32,927 nt of DNA, from the NCBI GenBank assembly GCA_947589145.1, contig CANQCB010000003.1, positions 1 through 32,927 on the forward strand, written 5' to 3'. The notes under the pieces were generated by a model. It was given only the letters and a program-made list of their open reading frames with translations, did not search any database and had not been told where the DNA came from. The stretch's first letter is position 1; each line of letters opens with the position of its first letter. Shown piece by piece: positions 14,333 through 23,662 of this stretch. Made by a program: the position numbers and the translations under genes. Source of the stretch: an uncultured Clostridia bacterium (lineage in GTDB: Bacteria > Bacillota > Clostridia > Christensenellales > Pumilibacteraceae).

Positions 14333-15703
14333 ATGAAAGCGACTATGGATAAACTCGTCAATCTTTGCAAGGGTCGGGGAATTATTTTTCCCGGCAGCGA
14401 GATTTACGGCGGAATGGGCAACACGTGGGATTACGGTCCCGTCGGCGTGGAGATCAAAAACAATCTCAAACGCGCTTGGTGGAAAAGATTCGTGCAGGAA
14501 AGCGACAACTCTTTCGGAGTGGACGCCGCTATTCTCATGAACAGCCGCGTTTGGGACGCCAGCGGTCACACGACCTCTTTCACCGATCCCAAGATGGATT
14601 GCAAAAATTGCAAAACGCGGCACCGTGCGGATAACCTCATCGAAGCGCATTCCAAGGGCGCGGTCAATCCCGACACCATGACGAACGAGGAAATGGAAGC
14701 GTATATCAAGGAACACCACGTCGTTTGTCCCAAGTGCGGCAAAAGCGATTTTACGCCCATACGCACTTTTAACCTCATGTTCGAGACCTCCCGCGGCGTT
14801 ACCGAAGAGGGTCAGAACGTCGTCTATCTCCGTCCCGAAACGGCTCAGGGCGAGTTCGTCAACTTCCTCAACGTTCAACGCACGACGCGCGCGAAAGTTC
14901 CCTTCGGGATCGGACAGATCGGCAAGGCGTTCCGTAACGAAATTACCCCCGGCAACTTCATTTTCCGCACCATCGAGTTCGAGCAAATGGAACACCAATG
15001 GTTCTGCAAAGAAGGCACGGACGCGAAATATTACGAAGAATTCAAGAAAAAGGCGTGGGACTTCCTCGTCGATCTCGGCTTCGACCCCGAGCATTTGCGG
15101 TTCAAGGATCACGACAAGCTGGCGCATTACGCAAAGTCCGCCTGCGACATTCAATATCTCTTCCCCATCGGTTGGAGCGAACTCAACGGCATTCACAACC
15201 GTACGAATTACGACCTCTCGCGTCACGCGGAATTTTCGGGCAAAGCGATGGATTATCTCGATCCCGTTACCAACGAAAAGTATATCCCCTACGTCATCGA
15301 GTACTCGATCGGCGCGGATCGGCTTATGCTTGCCGCTCTCACCGAGGCGTATGACGAGGAAACTCTGGACGGCGGAGATACGCGCGTGGTTATGCACTTC
15401 CACCCCGCCGTTGCCGCTTATAAAGTCGCTGTCCTTCCCCTGCAAAAAAGTCTCGGAGACAAGGCGCGCGAAGTTTACAAAAAACTCTCGAAGTCGTTTA
15501 TGTGCGCCTATGACGAGGCGGGCTCTATCGGGAAGCGCTATCGCCGTCAGGACGAGATCGGTACGCCGTATTGCGTGACCGTCGATTTCGACACGGCAAA
15601 CGACAATACCGTCACGCTCCGCGACCGCGACAGCATGGAGCAGATAAGATTGAATATCGACGACGTCGCCGCTTATGTCGGAGAAAAAATCAAATTCGAT
15701 TGA
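14333..15703 (+). CDS. glyS: Glycyl-tRNA synthetase, alpha2 type
   Basis: Class II enzyme that charges tRNA-Gly. Start is the ATG at 14333 with AAGGAG 6 bases before it; upstream in-frame codons lie before the promoter and are not translated. The 456-residue length is standard for the homodimeric bacterial form. Visible: the N-terminal GRGIIFPGSEIYGGMGNTWDYGP motif (near residues 12-34), RPETAQGEFVNF (class II motif 2 area), FRNEITPGNFIFRTIEFEQMEHQ, a zinc-ribbon-like CKNCKT...CPKCG insertion (two Cys pairs), YVIEYSIGADRLMLA (motif 3, near 320) and a C-terminal anticodon-binding domain. It is monocistronic and followed at once by a terminator. Confidence 0.97.
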   Translation: MKATMDKLVNLCKGRGIIFPGSEIYGGMGNTWDYGPVGVEIKNNLKRAWWKRFVQESDNSFGVDAAILMNSRVWDASGHTTSFTDPKMDCKNCKTRHRADNLIEAHSKGAVNPDTMTNEEMEAYIKEHHVVCPKCGKSDFTPIRTFNLMFETSRGVTEEGQNVVYLRPETAQGEFVNFLNVQRTTRAKVPFGIGQIGKAFRNEITPGNFIFRTIEFEQMEHQWFCKEGTDAKYYEEFKKKAWDFLVDLGFDPEHLRFKDHDKLAHYAKSACDIQYLFPIGWSELNGIHNRTNYDLSRHAEFSGKAMDYLDPVTNEKYIPYVIEYSIGADRLMLAALTEAYDEETLDGGDTRVVMHFHPAVAAYKVAVLPLQKSLGDKAREVYKKLSKSFMCAYDEAGSIGKRYRRQDEIGTPYCVTVDFDTANDNTVTLRDRDSMEQIRLNIDDVAAYVGEKIKFD

Positions 15704-15734
15704 TTTTCGTCCGAGCCGCGGCTTTTGACGGAAT

Positions 15735-15764
15735 ACGAAAAAGCGGGAAACTTCCCGCTTTTTT
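15735..15764. terminator. Bidirectional terminator between glyS and sbcC
   Basis: An 8-base-pair stem AAGCGGGA/TCCCGCTT (15741-15748 with 15753-15760) with a four-base loop, T-tract on + (15759-15764) and A-tract before the stem that gives a T-tract on -. It serves both convergent genes. Confidence 0.9.
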
Positions 15765-15807
15765 CATGCGATCTTTTCCGCAAGACCGCTCGTTCTTTCG
15801 CATTTTA

Positions 15808-18552
15808 TCACACTACTATGTCCACCTTACTGCCGTTGCCTTTGTCCTTCGTTACGATTATTTGTTTGTCGATTTTTTCTTTCAGTTCGGCTACGTGGGA
15901 TATTATTCCTATCAGGCGGTCGCTTTCCGTCATTTCCTGCAAAACTCTGAGCGCTTTTTGCAAAGATTCGTCGTCAAGAGATCCGAAACCCTCGTCTATG
16001 AACATGGTGTCGAGCTTTACGCCGCCCGCCGCCGATTGTATGGTGTCCGAAAGTCCGAGCGCAAGAGACAGCGCCGCTTTGAACGACTCGCCGCCCGAAA
16101 GCGTGCGCACGTCTCGCCGAGTGCCGTTGTAATGGTCGATAACGTCGAGGTCGAGACCGAATTTGGTTTTCATGTCGGTAGCTTCCGTGCGGCGGACGAA
16201 CTCGTACTGCCCGTCGGAAATCGTCATGAAACGCGTGTTCGCCCTCGCCAATATGCGGTCGAAAAACGTGATCTGCGCGAACGTTTCCAGCGTTATTCTC
16301 TCTTTTTGCGGTATCGTTGCGTTCGCCGTGTCCGATATCGCCTTCACCAATACGAGTTTTTCCTCGGTCTTTTTGGCTTCGTCGAGGTTTACGGAAATAT
16401 TCCGCAACGAGGTTCTGTTCGCCGACAGGCGCGCGGCAACCTTTTTTTGTTCTTCCGTTATCTCTTTCTGCTCCGCAGAAAGTCTGTCGCTCTCCTCTTC
16501 GAGCGCAGATACATCTACTTCTTTCCCGATCAGTTGCTCTTTGAGGTGTTCGATTTTTCCCTTTAACTCGCGAATGGCGCTGTTGCATTCTTCGCAATCT
16601 TTTTGCGCTTTTTCGTACGCGGCTTTTATTCCGTTTATCTTGTCGATGAGCTCCGCTTTTACCCGCTCCGCCGTCGATTTGTTCGCGTACGTCAGCTTCG
16701 AGGAAAGCGCGCGCAGACGTTCGACCGTCGCGCTGTGCGCCGCCTCGCAGGAGGCTATCTCCTTTTCCGTCTCTCCTATGTCCCGTTCGAGATCTCTCTT
16801 GACTTTTTCGCAGTCCGGAATGAGTTTGTCGAGCTCGGCATATCGCGCGGTATTTTTGCGCGCCGCTTCGATCTTATCTTCGAGTTCGGATATTTTTTGC
16901 GCGGCGGAGGCGTAAAGCGCGTTCAATTTTTCCCTATGCTCGCTCTCGTCGCACTTACCGATGAGTTCGGCGGTCTTTTGCGCTATCGATTTTTCTTTTT
17001 CTTCCAATGCGCCTTTGAGTTTGCCTGCGTTCGCGCTTGCGGCTTCCGTCGATTTTCGCGCGGTTTCCGCTTCGTTTTTGCCGACGTCCAAATCCCTTTC
17101 GGTCGGAGCGCCGACTTGGCGCACCGCTCTGTGCGGATGAGAAGTCGAGCCGCACACGGGGCAAGGCTGCCCGTCCGTCAGACTCTCGGCAAGCACGCCT
17201 GCCTGCCCGTCGAGATACGCTCTGTATAAGCCGTCGTATATCCGCTTTTTCTCATCGTACTCCGCGACGCGCTCGGCATAAATTTTTTGCGCGGCGTCGT
17301 ATTCTTTCTTGCGTTTTTCGCGCTCGCTTAATTCCTGTTTTAATGCCGCCAGCCGCGACATTATTTCCTCTTGCGCCTTTTTCGCGCTCTCGGCCTCCGC
17401 ACGTTCTTCGCCCGACTTTTCCAAAGTCTTGCGCTCAGCTTTCAGGTCGCCGAGCGTTTTTTCCTTTTCTTCGAGCAGGGCTTTGCAACGGGCGAGTCTT
17501 GCGTTATTATCGGTTATTTGTTTTTGCGCGGTCGCCGATTTTTTGTTCAGCTCGTCCAACTCGTCGTATTCGGGCAGGGTGTGTTCGATATTCGAGACTT
17601 CCTTTTCGGCGTTTTCGCGTTCGGGCTTGCGGCGTTCTTCGGCATCGAGCGCGGTGAGAAGGTCGGCGCTTCTGCCGTTGCTCTCCGCAAGCTCCTTATT
17701 CGCCGCGGAAAGGTCGTTTTTGTTCTTCAAGTAGTTACGCGCTTCGGTTATCGCCGCGGTGAGTTTTTTGATCCCCTCGTTTGCCGACGCAAGTCTTTCG
17801 CCGAGTTGTTTGTCTTTTTCCTCGTCCGCGTCTATTATTCTCTTTATCAGTTCCACGATCTCGACGATGGGCATTTCGCCGCGTTTTGCGAGTTCGACCT
17901 GCGCGTCGTCCGCGCAAATGTTTTGCACGTCGTGTTTTATGCCGCTCTGAACGTCGTCGTATTGCTTTCTGAGTTCGCCGACTTTGCTTTTCAACTCGTC
18001 CTGCAATTTGCCGAAAAGGTGGGTGTTGAAAATTTTGCGGAAAATCTCGGTGCGTTCGGGCGTCGAGGCGGTGAGAATTTTCATAAAATCGCCCTGCGCA
18101 ATCATGGCGACCTGCGCGAATTGATCCCGATTTATGCCCATAATGTCGTCGACGGCTTCGTTGACCGCCTTTGTGCCCGAAATTATTCTGCCGTCGGGAT
18201 ATACGAGTTCGGCGTTGGGCTTTTCGGTGGTTAAACCCGAACGCTTGGACGCGCGCGTGTATTCGGGGTTTCGGGTCACGGCGTAAACTTCCCCTCTGTA
18301 TTCGAATTCCAACTTGACGAAAGTGGGCATGTCCGCTTTCGCGTAATTGGAACGGAGCATTTTCGGTTCACGGTTATCTCCGCTGGCTTCTCCGTACAGC
18401 GCGAAAACTATCGCGTCGAAAATCGTGGTCTTGCCCGCGCCCGTATCCCCCGTTATGAGATACAGCCCCTTTTTCCCCAACTTATTCAAGTCGACTCGGG
18501 TTTCTTCCGCATACGGTCCGAACCCCGCCATGGTGAGTTTTATCGGCCTCAT
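15808..18552 (-). CDS. sbcC: SbcC-like DNA double-strand-end exonuclease ATPase subunit
   Basis: Rad50-type SMC ATPase that, with SbcD, cuts hairpins and blocked DNA ends. The 914 residues run: Walker A GDTGAGKTT at 35-43; long coiled coils of alternating charged residues (about 180-450 and 490-760); the zinc hook CPVCG near 461; ABC signature LSGGESFKAALSLALG near 815; Walker B MFIDEGFGSLDD near 847. Length is within the Firmicutes range and all motifs are intact. The ATG overlaps the sbcD stop by ATGA, with GGGAGG inside the end of sbcD, so the two are translationally coupled in the usual order sbcD-sbcC. A shared terminator with glyS follows. Confidence 0.95.
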   Translation of the reverse strand: MRPIKLTMAGFGPYAEETRVDLNKLGKKGLYLITGDTGAGKTTIFDAIVFALYGEASGDNREPKMLRSNYAKADMPTFVKLEFEYRGEVYAVTRNPEYTRASKRSGLTTEKPNAELVYPDGRIISGTKAVNEAVDDIMGINRDQFAQVAMIAQGDFMKILTASTPERTEIFRKIFNTHLFGKLQDELKSKVGELRKQYDDVQSGIKHDVQNICADDAQVELAKRGEMPIVEIVELIKRIIDADEEKDKQLGERLASANEGIKKLTAAITEARNYLKNKNDLSAANKELAESNGRSADLLTALDAEERRKPERENAEKEVSNIEHTLPEYDELDELNKKSATAQKQITDNNARLARCKALLEEKEKTLGDLKAERKTLEKSGEERAEAESAKKAQEEIMSRLAALKQELSEREKRKKEYDAAQKIYAERVAEYDEKKRIYDGLYRAYLDGQAGVLAESLTDGQPCPVCGSTSHPHRAVRQVGAPTERDLDVGKNEAETARKSTEAASANAGKLKGALEEKEKSIAQKTAELIGKCDESEHREKLNALYASAAQKISELEDKIEAARKNTARYAELDKLIPDCEKVKRDLERDIGETEKEIASCEAAHSATVERLRALSSKLTYANKSTAERVKAELIDKINGIKAAYEKAQKDCEECNSAIRELKGKIEHLKEQLIGKEVDVSALEEESDRLSAEQKEITEEQKKVAARLSANRTSLRNISVNLDEAKKTEEKLVLVKAISDTANATIPQKERITLETFAQITFFDRILARANTRFMTISDGQYEFVRRTEATDMKTKFGLDLDVIDHYNGTRRDVRTLSGGESFKAALSLALGLSDTIQSAAGGVKLDTMFIDEGFGSLDDESLQKALRVLQEMTESDRLIGIISHVAELKEKIDKQIIVTKDKGNGSKVDIVV

Positions 18553-19679
18553 TTTTCCTCCCAGATCTCCTCGATCAGTTTTTTGGCAAATTCCGTTTGC
18601 TCGTCCGTCATTTTTCGATTGTTTTGCAATTCGTATAAGTCGCCGAGAAGTTCGAGAGGGCTTTTTTGAACGTCGCTCTCCGTCACCGCTTCCGACTTGC
18701 GCGTGCGTTTGTTGTCGTAATCGAGGCGCATAATGTTGCGGTAAATTATGCGGAGATTTCCGAGCGCGTCGGGGCGATCGTCCTCGTCGGTGAGCGTTAT
18801 TTGCACGTAATCGCTGCGGTAAGTCGTGTTTTCATAAAACGCGCGCGAAGTGAGTTCGTCGTATTTGCCGCGCAATTTCACCATGTCGCGGAGCGGTTTG
18901 AGAGGAACTGTCCGCACGGTCACGCTGCCCTTTTCTTTGAGCTCGACGACGGTAACCGACTTCTTATGTTTGGCTTCGGAAAACGAATATTTGAGCGGCG
19001 TGCCCGAGTAGCGCACCGTTTCCCTGCCGACGTGCTGCGGGCCGTGAATATGCCCGAGCGCGACGTAATCGAAGTCGTCGAACACGGACGCGTCCACGTT
19101 ATCCGATCCTCCCACCGATATATCCTCGGAGTCCGAACGGCTTGCGCCCGTGACGAATTGGTGGGTCACGAGTATGTTACGCCTCGTTTTGTCAACGTCC
19201 ATACGGCTTATCGCGACGGAAAGCGCGTCGGTGTATGAAGTTATGTTTTCCTCGGGAAAGACGGCGCGCACGTTTGCCGGTTTGACGAAAGGCAAAAGAT
19301 ATATCGCCGCCTCGCCGTAACCGTCGCGCATTACGAGCGGCGTGACTTTGCCGTCGTATACGCGCGAAAGATGTACGCCGCCGAGTTGCATTATTCTGCC
19401 GCCGTACGCTATTCTTTCGGGCGAGTCGTGATTACCGCTTATTACGAACACTTGGAGCTTGCGCTCGACGAGCCCGACGAGGAAATCGTCGAAAAGGGCG
19501 ACCGACTCTGCGGACGGTCCCGATTTATCGTATACGTCGCCCGCGATTATCACGCCGTCGGGCTTTTCGACGTCGATAATTCCGAGAATTTCGTTCAGTA
19601 TGTATTTCTGATCCTCGTACATGGAAAACTCGTTGACGCGTTTACCCAAATGAAGATCGGACAGATGTATGAATTTCAT
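18549..19679 (-). CDS. sbcD: SbcD-like Mn2+-dependent nuclease subunit
   Basis: Mre11-type metallo-phosphoesterase that provides the endo/exonuclease activity of SbcCD. The 376 residues show the five phosphoesterase motifs in order: DLHLG at 8-12, AGDVYD near 46-51, SGNHDSPER near 81, THQF near 169 and GHIHGP near 207. The C-terminal part forms the capping and SbcC-binding region. The ATG at 19679 has an AAGGGG site. It follows mntP by 46 bases. Mre11/SbcD enzymes use manganese, which makes the neighbouring Mn exporter gene notable. All motifs intact. Confidence 0.95.
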   Translation of the reverse strand: MKFIHLSDLHLGKRVNEFSMYEDQKYILNEILGIIDVEKPDGVIIAGDVYDKSGPSAESVALFDDFLVGLVERKLQVFVISGNHDSPERIAYGGRIMQLGGVHLSRVYDGKVTPLVMRDGYGEAAIYLLPFVKPANVRAVFPEENITSYTDALSVAISRMDVDKTRRNILVTHQFVTGASRSDSEDISVGGSDNVDASVFDDFDYVALGHIHGPQHVGRETVRYSGTPLKYSFSEAKHKKSVTVVELKEKGSVTVRTVPLKPLRDMVKLRGKYDELTSRAFYENTTYRSDYVQITLTDEDDRPDALGNLRIIYRNIMRLDYDNKRTRKSEAVTESDVQKSPLELLGDLYELQNNRKMTDEQTEFAKKLIEEIWEEK

Positions 19680-19725
19680 CGTTTATCCCCTTTTCGTTTT
19701 GCAATTTGCCTTTTATTCCGCGGTT

Positions 19726-20412
19726 TCAAGTACATAAACCGATTATTCCGCCCACCAAAAACCGTATTCCCAACGCTATCAGTACCGCGCCGCCGAGAAT
19801 TTGGGCTATGAATTTGAATTTTATTCCGAACGCGGCGTTCAGTCCGCCGCCTATCGCGTTGCCTATTGCCGAAATAACAAAAGTCATGACTCCGATTATG
19901 GCTATGTATAACCATATATTGCTCAATACCGTGATATCGTACGACACGCCGTTGAAGGCAAAGGTCACTCCCACGGCAAGCGCGACGATCGACGTCGCTA
20001 TCGCGGCAAGCAACATGGTGACAAAGCCGTATTCCCGATTCCATTTTTTGCGTTGTTTGCCGTTGCCGTCCGCTTTACCGTCCGCTTTCGCCGCGTCGTC
20101 CGTTTCATGCGTCGGCGCGACGTTTCTCTCTTTTATCCCCTCTATTATCATTTTCACGCCGAGGAAAACGAGGAGCGCGAAGGAGATCCACGGGGTTATG
20201 AATTTGAGATATTCCGCGATATAGTTTGCGAAAATGCCGACGAGGGCGAACCCGATAAGCGGCATGATCATCTGAAACACGCCGAACCAAACTCCGCACA
20301 GCAGCATTTTCGTGAATTTGACTTTTCCGCCTGCAAGCCCCTTGCAAACCGACACCGCCATTGCGTCCATTGCAAGACTTACGGCAAGCAGAACCACCTC
20401 GGTGATATCCAT
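19726..20412 (-). CDS. mntP: MntP-family manganese efflux pump homologue lacking one conserved Asp
   Basis: Small membrane protein of the MntP (YebN) family, which exports Mn2+. The 228 residues form six membrane helices as two half-repeats. The first repeat keeps AMDAMAVS with Asp16; the second, normally ATSIDALAVG, here reads ATSIVALAVG, so the conserved Asp (E. coli Asp118) is Val143 (codon GTC). A charged loop at about 95-127 is longer than in E. coli (188 residues in total). The ATG has no good ribosome binding site (GAGG 13 bases away) and lies 28 bases after the dapB terminator, so expression may depend on read-through. No yybP-ykoY Mn riboswitch is seen. It may be altered in specificity, or inactive. 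Confidence 0.85.
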   Translation of the reverse strand: MDITEVVLLAVSLAMDAMAVSVCKGLAGGKVKFTKMLLCGVWFGVFQMIMPLIGFALVGIFANYIAEYLKFITPWISFALLVFLGVKMIIEGIKERNVAPTHETDDAAKADGKADGNGKQRKKWNREYGFVTMLLAAIATSIVALAVGVTFAFNGVSYDITVLSNIWLYIAIIGVMTFVISAIGNAIGGGLNAAFGIKFKFIAQILGGAVLIALGIRFLVGGIIGLCT

Positions 20413-20440
20413 TTATCGGGTCGAACCTCTCGAAAGTCGT

Positions 20441-20467
20441 TAAAAAATTCGGGGGAATGATCCCCCG
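20441..20467 (-). terminator. Terminator after dapB
   Basis: A 7-base-pair stem CGGGGGA/TCCCCCG (20450-20456 with 20461-20467) with a four-base loop, followed on the - strand by AATTTTTTA. It ends the M28-GH95-dapB transcript, 10 bases after the dapB stop. Confidence 0.9.
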
Positions 20468-20476
20468 TTAGTCTTT

Positions 20477-21214
20477 TTATTTATTGAGATAATCTGACAT
20501 ATTGTACATTCCCGGCGCTTTTCCGATCAGAAATTCCGCCGCTTTAAGCGATCCGACGGCGAAAATTTTTCGGCTGAGCGCGGTGTGTTTTATCTCTATT
20601 ATCTCGTCCTCGCCCGCAAAAATCACCGTATGCTCGCCGACGATCGTGCCGCCGCGAATGGCATGCATTCCGATTTCGCCTTTCTCGCGCTTGCAATTAC
20701 CCTCTCTGCCGTTGATCACCTTCGGGTCGTATCCCAACCCTTTTTCCACGGCTTCGAGGAGCTGTTTCGCCGTGCCGGAAGGAGCGTCCGCTTTTTGGTT
20801 GTGGTGCGCTTCCACTATTTCCACGTCGTAGCCGTCGAGAGCCGACGCGAGCAGAGGCAATACGCTTTCCACCACGTTTACGCCCACGCTCATGTTCGCC
20901 GAACGGAATACGGGCACTTTCTCAGAAAGCGCCTTTATTTTTTCGAGTTCTTCCGCGCCGTATCCCGTAGTCGCGATCACGACGGGGACGCGTTTGCTTT
21001 CGGCAAGCGCAACGACCTCGGGAAGCGTGGACGGGCGGGAAAAATCTATGATCACGTCAAAGTCCACCCCGACCTCTGCCGCGCTTGCAAATACGGGATA
21101 TTTGCCGTCTTTCGCGACGTCTATGCCGCCTGCCACTTCTATCCCCGAATTTTCCGCAGTCGCGACGATGGTCTTGCCCATTTTGCCGTTTATTCCCACA
21201 AGAAATATCCGCAT
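20477..21214 (-). CDS. dapB: 4-hydroxy-tetrahydrodipicolinate reductase
   Basis: NAD(P)H-dependent reductase of the diaminopimelate/lysine pathway, needed for peptidoglycan and lysine. The 245 residues show the Rossmann loop VGINGKMGK near 6-14, ATTGY near 81, SANMSVGVN near 104 and the catalytic signature EAHHNQKADAPSGTA near 135-149 (HH pair, Lys, and the substrate loop DAPSGT). The C-terminus is normal. A good AGGAG site precedes the ATG. It follows the GH95-like gene by 33 bases and is the last gene before a strong terminator; no other lysine gene is nearby. All key residues intact. Confidence 0.96.
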   Translation of the reverse strand: MRIFLVGINGKMGKTIVATAENSGIEVAGGIDVAKDGKYPVFASAAEVGVDFDVIIDFSRPSTLPEVVALAESKRVPVVIATTGYGAEELEKIKALSEKVPVFRSANMSVGVNVVESVLPLLASALDGYDVEIVEAHHNQKADAPSGTAKQLLEAVEKGLGYDPKVINGREGNCKREKGEIGMHAIRGGTIVGEHTVIFAGEDEIIEIKHTALSRKIFAVGSLKAAEFLIGKAPGMYNMSDYLNK

Positions 21215-21247
21215 AATTTCTCCTGTTTATTCCGTATTACGAAATTT

Positions 21248-23611
21248 CTATATTCTGAATTCGATGATGACCGTCTTGTTCGACGGAAGTTTCAAGCCCT
21301 CGATAACGCATTGTTCGGCATTGAAGGTTTCGCCGCCTTTGCCTATCCTGTATACCGCGCCCGAGGGGAGTTGTACGGTGACCGTCGAGGTTTTACGCGA
21401 TTTGAGTTTCGCGGAAGCGGTGTGCTTCTTTGCGTTCCAAGTCAGGCTTACTTCCACGCCCGCTCTCGTCAAAAATCCGTCCGCCTCACCGCGCCAAACC
21501 GCCTGCGGCAGCGCCGGAAGCAACGATATGTACCCTTCTTTCGATTGCAAAAGCATTTCCTGCAAGGCGTTCGTCATGCCGAGGTTGCCCTCGATCGAAT
21601 AACTCGCCCACAATTCCTGCTTGCCTATGCCCATGCCGCGCCAATCGCTCCGCGTACAGACGAGGTTTTGCATGCACATGCCGCGCACTATGCGGGAAAG
21701 CAGGTCGTATGCGCCGTCTCCGTCGCCCGTGCGCGCCAATATGTTCGCATATGTCGACAGCGTGCCGGAAGTAAATTCCTCGCGCGCGGAGGACAATTTC
21801 TTTTTTGCCGTGAGAGAATATGCCTTCGTGAGCTCCTGAGACGCTGTCACCGACGGAAATACCGGATAGAACATTGCCGTCGACGGAGACGTTTCGTTAT
21901 CCGCAAACGCCGCGTCGCAATATTCCTTTACCGTGCCGTCGCCGTTGTACATATACCCCGGCAGGTGCGAAAGCATTTTCTTCCATTTAGCCCGTTCTTC
22001 TTTATAAAGTCCCGTGACCGAAGAACCTTGAATGAGGTTTGTGAGGAGCTCGCGTATTATGGCGAAATCCGCGGTGGCGTTCTTCGCTATTTTCTGCGCT
22101 GCGTCGCCGTATACGTCGTTCGGGCTGAGCGACGGCGAACTCTTGTATGCTCCTCCGTCGAGTTGCAAAAATTCCTCGTAAAAGGTCGCGACGTCCTTCA
22201 TGAAAGGCATTGCCTTTTCTTTGAGGAATTTTTCGTCGCCGGAAAAAAGATAATAATCGTAGAAAAGTCGGCTTATCCAACCTGCCGCGCCCGTGAAGTG
22301 GATCGCCGCGGGGTCTACCGAGCCGAGCGCGCCCGTTCCGTGCGCAATGACGGGAGGTATCAATATTCCGCGGCAGCCGTATATACGAGACGAGTTTTTC
22401 TTCAAGTCCGCGAGCACCGTGGAATAGTAGGTATGTAACGCCGTGACGTACTCTCCGAGATTGCCGGCAAGCGACTGTTCGTAACAAGTCTGCAACTGTC
22501 CCGACGCGTCTATGTTCGAATCGGGCGCTTTATAATCCCCGCACCACAGTCCGTACGGCGAAACGGGCTGAGACGACGGGCTTGTTCCGCAAATGAAAAG
22601 ATATCTGCCGTATGCCCACAGTTTTTCCGCGAGCGCAAGCGGAAGTTCGCCTTCGGTAAAATTTTTCGCCGAAAGCTCGTCCACCGACGCTTCCCTGTCT
22701 GTCGCTTCGAAATCTATGTCCGCCGCGCCGAAAAGTTTGGAATGAAGCGCGGTATGTTCCTTTATGAGCTTTATGTAAGGAAGTTTTTCGGCGGCGAGTT
22801 TCGCACGTAACTCCTTCCACTCCTTTTCCCGCTGACTTTCGATGAACGGACATATAAGCACGAGGATCTTTTCCGCTCCTTTAACCGTTATGCCGCGTTG
22901 CGCGTCCACCTGTTGCGAACCGCCGAAAAACGTAACCTTGGCGACCGCGCCGAATTCCGTTCCGTTATCCGAACGCGCCGAAAAGTACATGAAAAAGTTT
23001 TCGTATTTGACGTTTACGCCCTCGGGGAGTTTGCTTATCGAAACGGGCGTACGAGCGTTGAATTTGTCGTGAAGAGCGAGCGAAAACGTGGCGTCTATGC
23101 TGTTTTTGCCCGATTTGGTGATTTCGTAACAAACTATGTTTTTCGCGCGCGAAACAAACACGGAACGCTCGTATTTCGTCGTTCCGTCCTTGTAAACGAC
23201 GGAAACCTCGCCGTTTTCCATGTTTATTATGCGGCGATAGTCCTTCGCCTGTTTTTCCAACCGCATGTCTACGCGAAAGTCGCAAAGCGGGAGCGGATAT
23301 GACATCGTCGGGCGATATCCCTTGGTTATGAGGGCGCTCGAAAGTATGCCCTGCGCCTCGCTCGCGGCGTTATCGTCCAATTTCTTGCGAACCGCGCCGA
23401 GTTTGTCCGCTACGTCCTGCATGACGCCGACGTGTCCCTGCCACCACAAGTCTCCGTGATTGATCATTATGACTTCGTGGGAAGCGCCGCCGCAAACCGC
23501 AGCGCCTATTACGCCGTTCCCCGTCGGGAGCGCTTCGCGCCAAACAGAACCCCACCAACCGGCAGGCTTGTCGAATTTCAAAGCATTTTTTTGTTTCCTG
23601 ATATTAACCAT
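21248..23611 (-). CDS. GH95-like glycoside hydrolase homologue with altered catalytic residues
   Basis: A 787-residue cytoplasmic protein (no signal peptide) of the GH95 type, whose known members are alpha-L-fucosidases or alpha-L-galactosidases. The N-terminal domain has WREALPTGNGVIGAAVCGG (24-42) and INHGDLWWQG (50-59), close to GH95. The (alpha/alpha)6 domain keeps EMLLQSKEGYISLLPALP (685-702). By hand alignment to the Bifidobacterium AfcA residues recalled from the literature, the NIN-type pair is N366-I-D368, the general acid Glu in SPEN is Asn498 (SPND), and the base Asp in (Q)ID(G)NFG is Glu674 (SIEGNLG). It sits between the M28-like gene and dapB with a strong AAGGAGG site. Either a new specificity within the clan or a non-catalytic sugar-binding protein. 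Confidence 0.7.
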   Translation of the reverse strand: MVNIRKQKNALKFDKPAGWWGSVWREALPTGNGVIGAAVCGGASHEVIMINHGDLWWQGHVGVMQDVADKLGAVRKKLDDNAASEAQGILSSALITKGYRPTMSYPLPLCDFRVDMRLEKQAKDYRRIINMENGEVSVVYKDGTTKYERSVFVSRAKNIVCYEITKSGKNSIDATFSLALHDKFNARTPVSISKLPEGVNVKYENFFMYFSARSDNGTEFGAVAKVTFFGGSQQVDAQRGITVKGAEKILVLICPFIESQREKEWKELRAKLAAEKLPYIKLIKEHTALHSKLFGAADIDFEATDREASVDELSAKNFTEGELPLALAEKLWAYGRYLFICGTSPSSQPVSPYGLWCGDYKAPDSNIDASGQLQTCYEQSLAGNLGEYVTALHTYYSTVLADLKKNSSRIYGCRGILIPPVIAHGTGALGSVDPAAIHFTGAAGWISRLFYDYYLFSGDEKFLKEKAMPFMKDVATFYEEFLQLDGGAYKSSPSLSPNDVYGDAAQKIAKNATADFAIIRELLTNLIQGSSVTGLYKEERAKWKKMLSHLPGYMYNGDGTVKEYCDAAFADNETSPSTAMFYPVFPSVTASQELTKAYSLTAKKKLSSAREEFTSGTLSTYANILARTGDGDGAYDLLSRIVRGMCMQNLVCTRSDWRGMGIGKQELWASYSIEGNLGMTNALQEMLLQSKEGYISLLPALPQAVWRGEADGFLTRAGVEVSLTWNAKKHTASAKLKSRKTSTVTVQLPSGAVYRIGKGGETFNAEQCVIEGLKLPSNKTVIIEFRI

Positions 23612-23662
23612 GCTGCCTCCTTATGCCGCTCGCGCCATGCTTTTGTATTCTTTTGTCCGCTT

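Noticed and set aside
20413..20440. yybP-ykoY manganese riboswitch before mntP
   Set aside because: Only 28 bases lie between the dapB terminator and the mntP ATG, which is too short.
20585..22438. Long + frame across dapB and the GH95-like gene
   Set aside because: It crosses two real - strand genes and has no recognisable domain.
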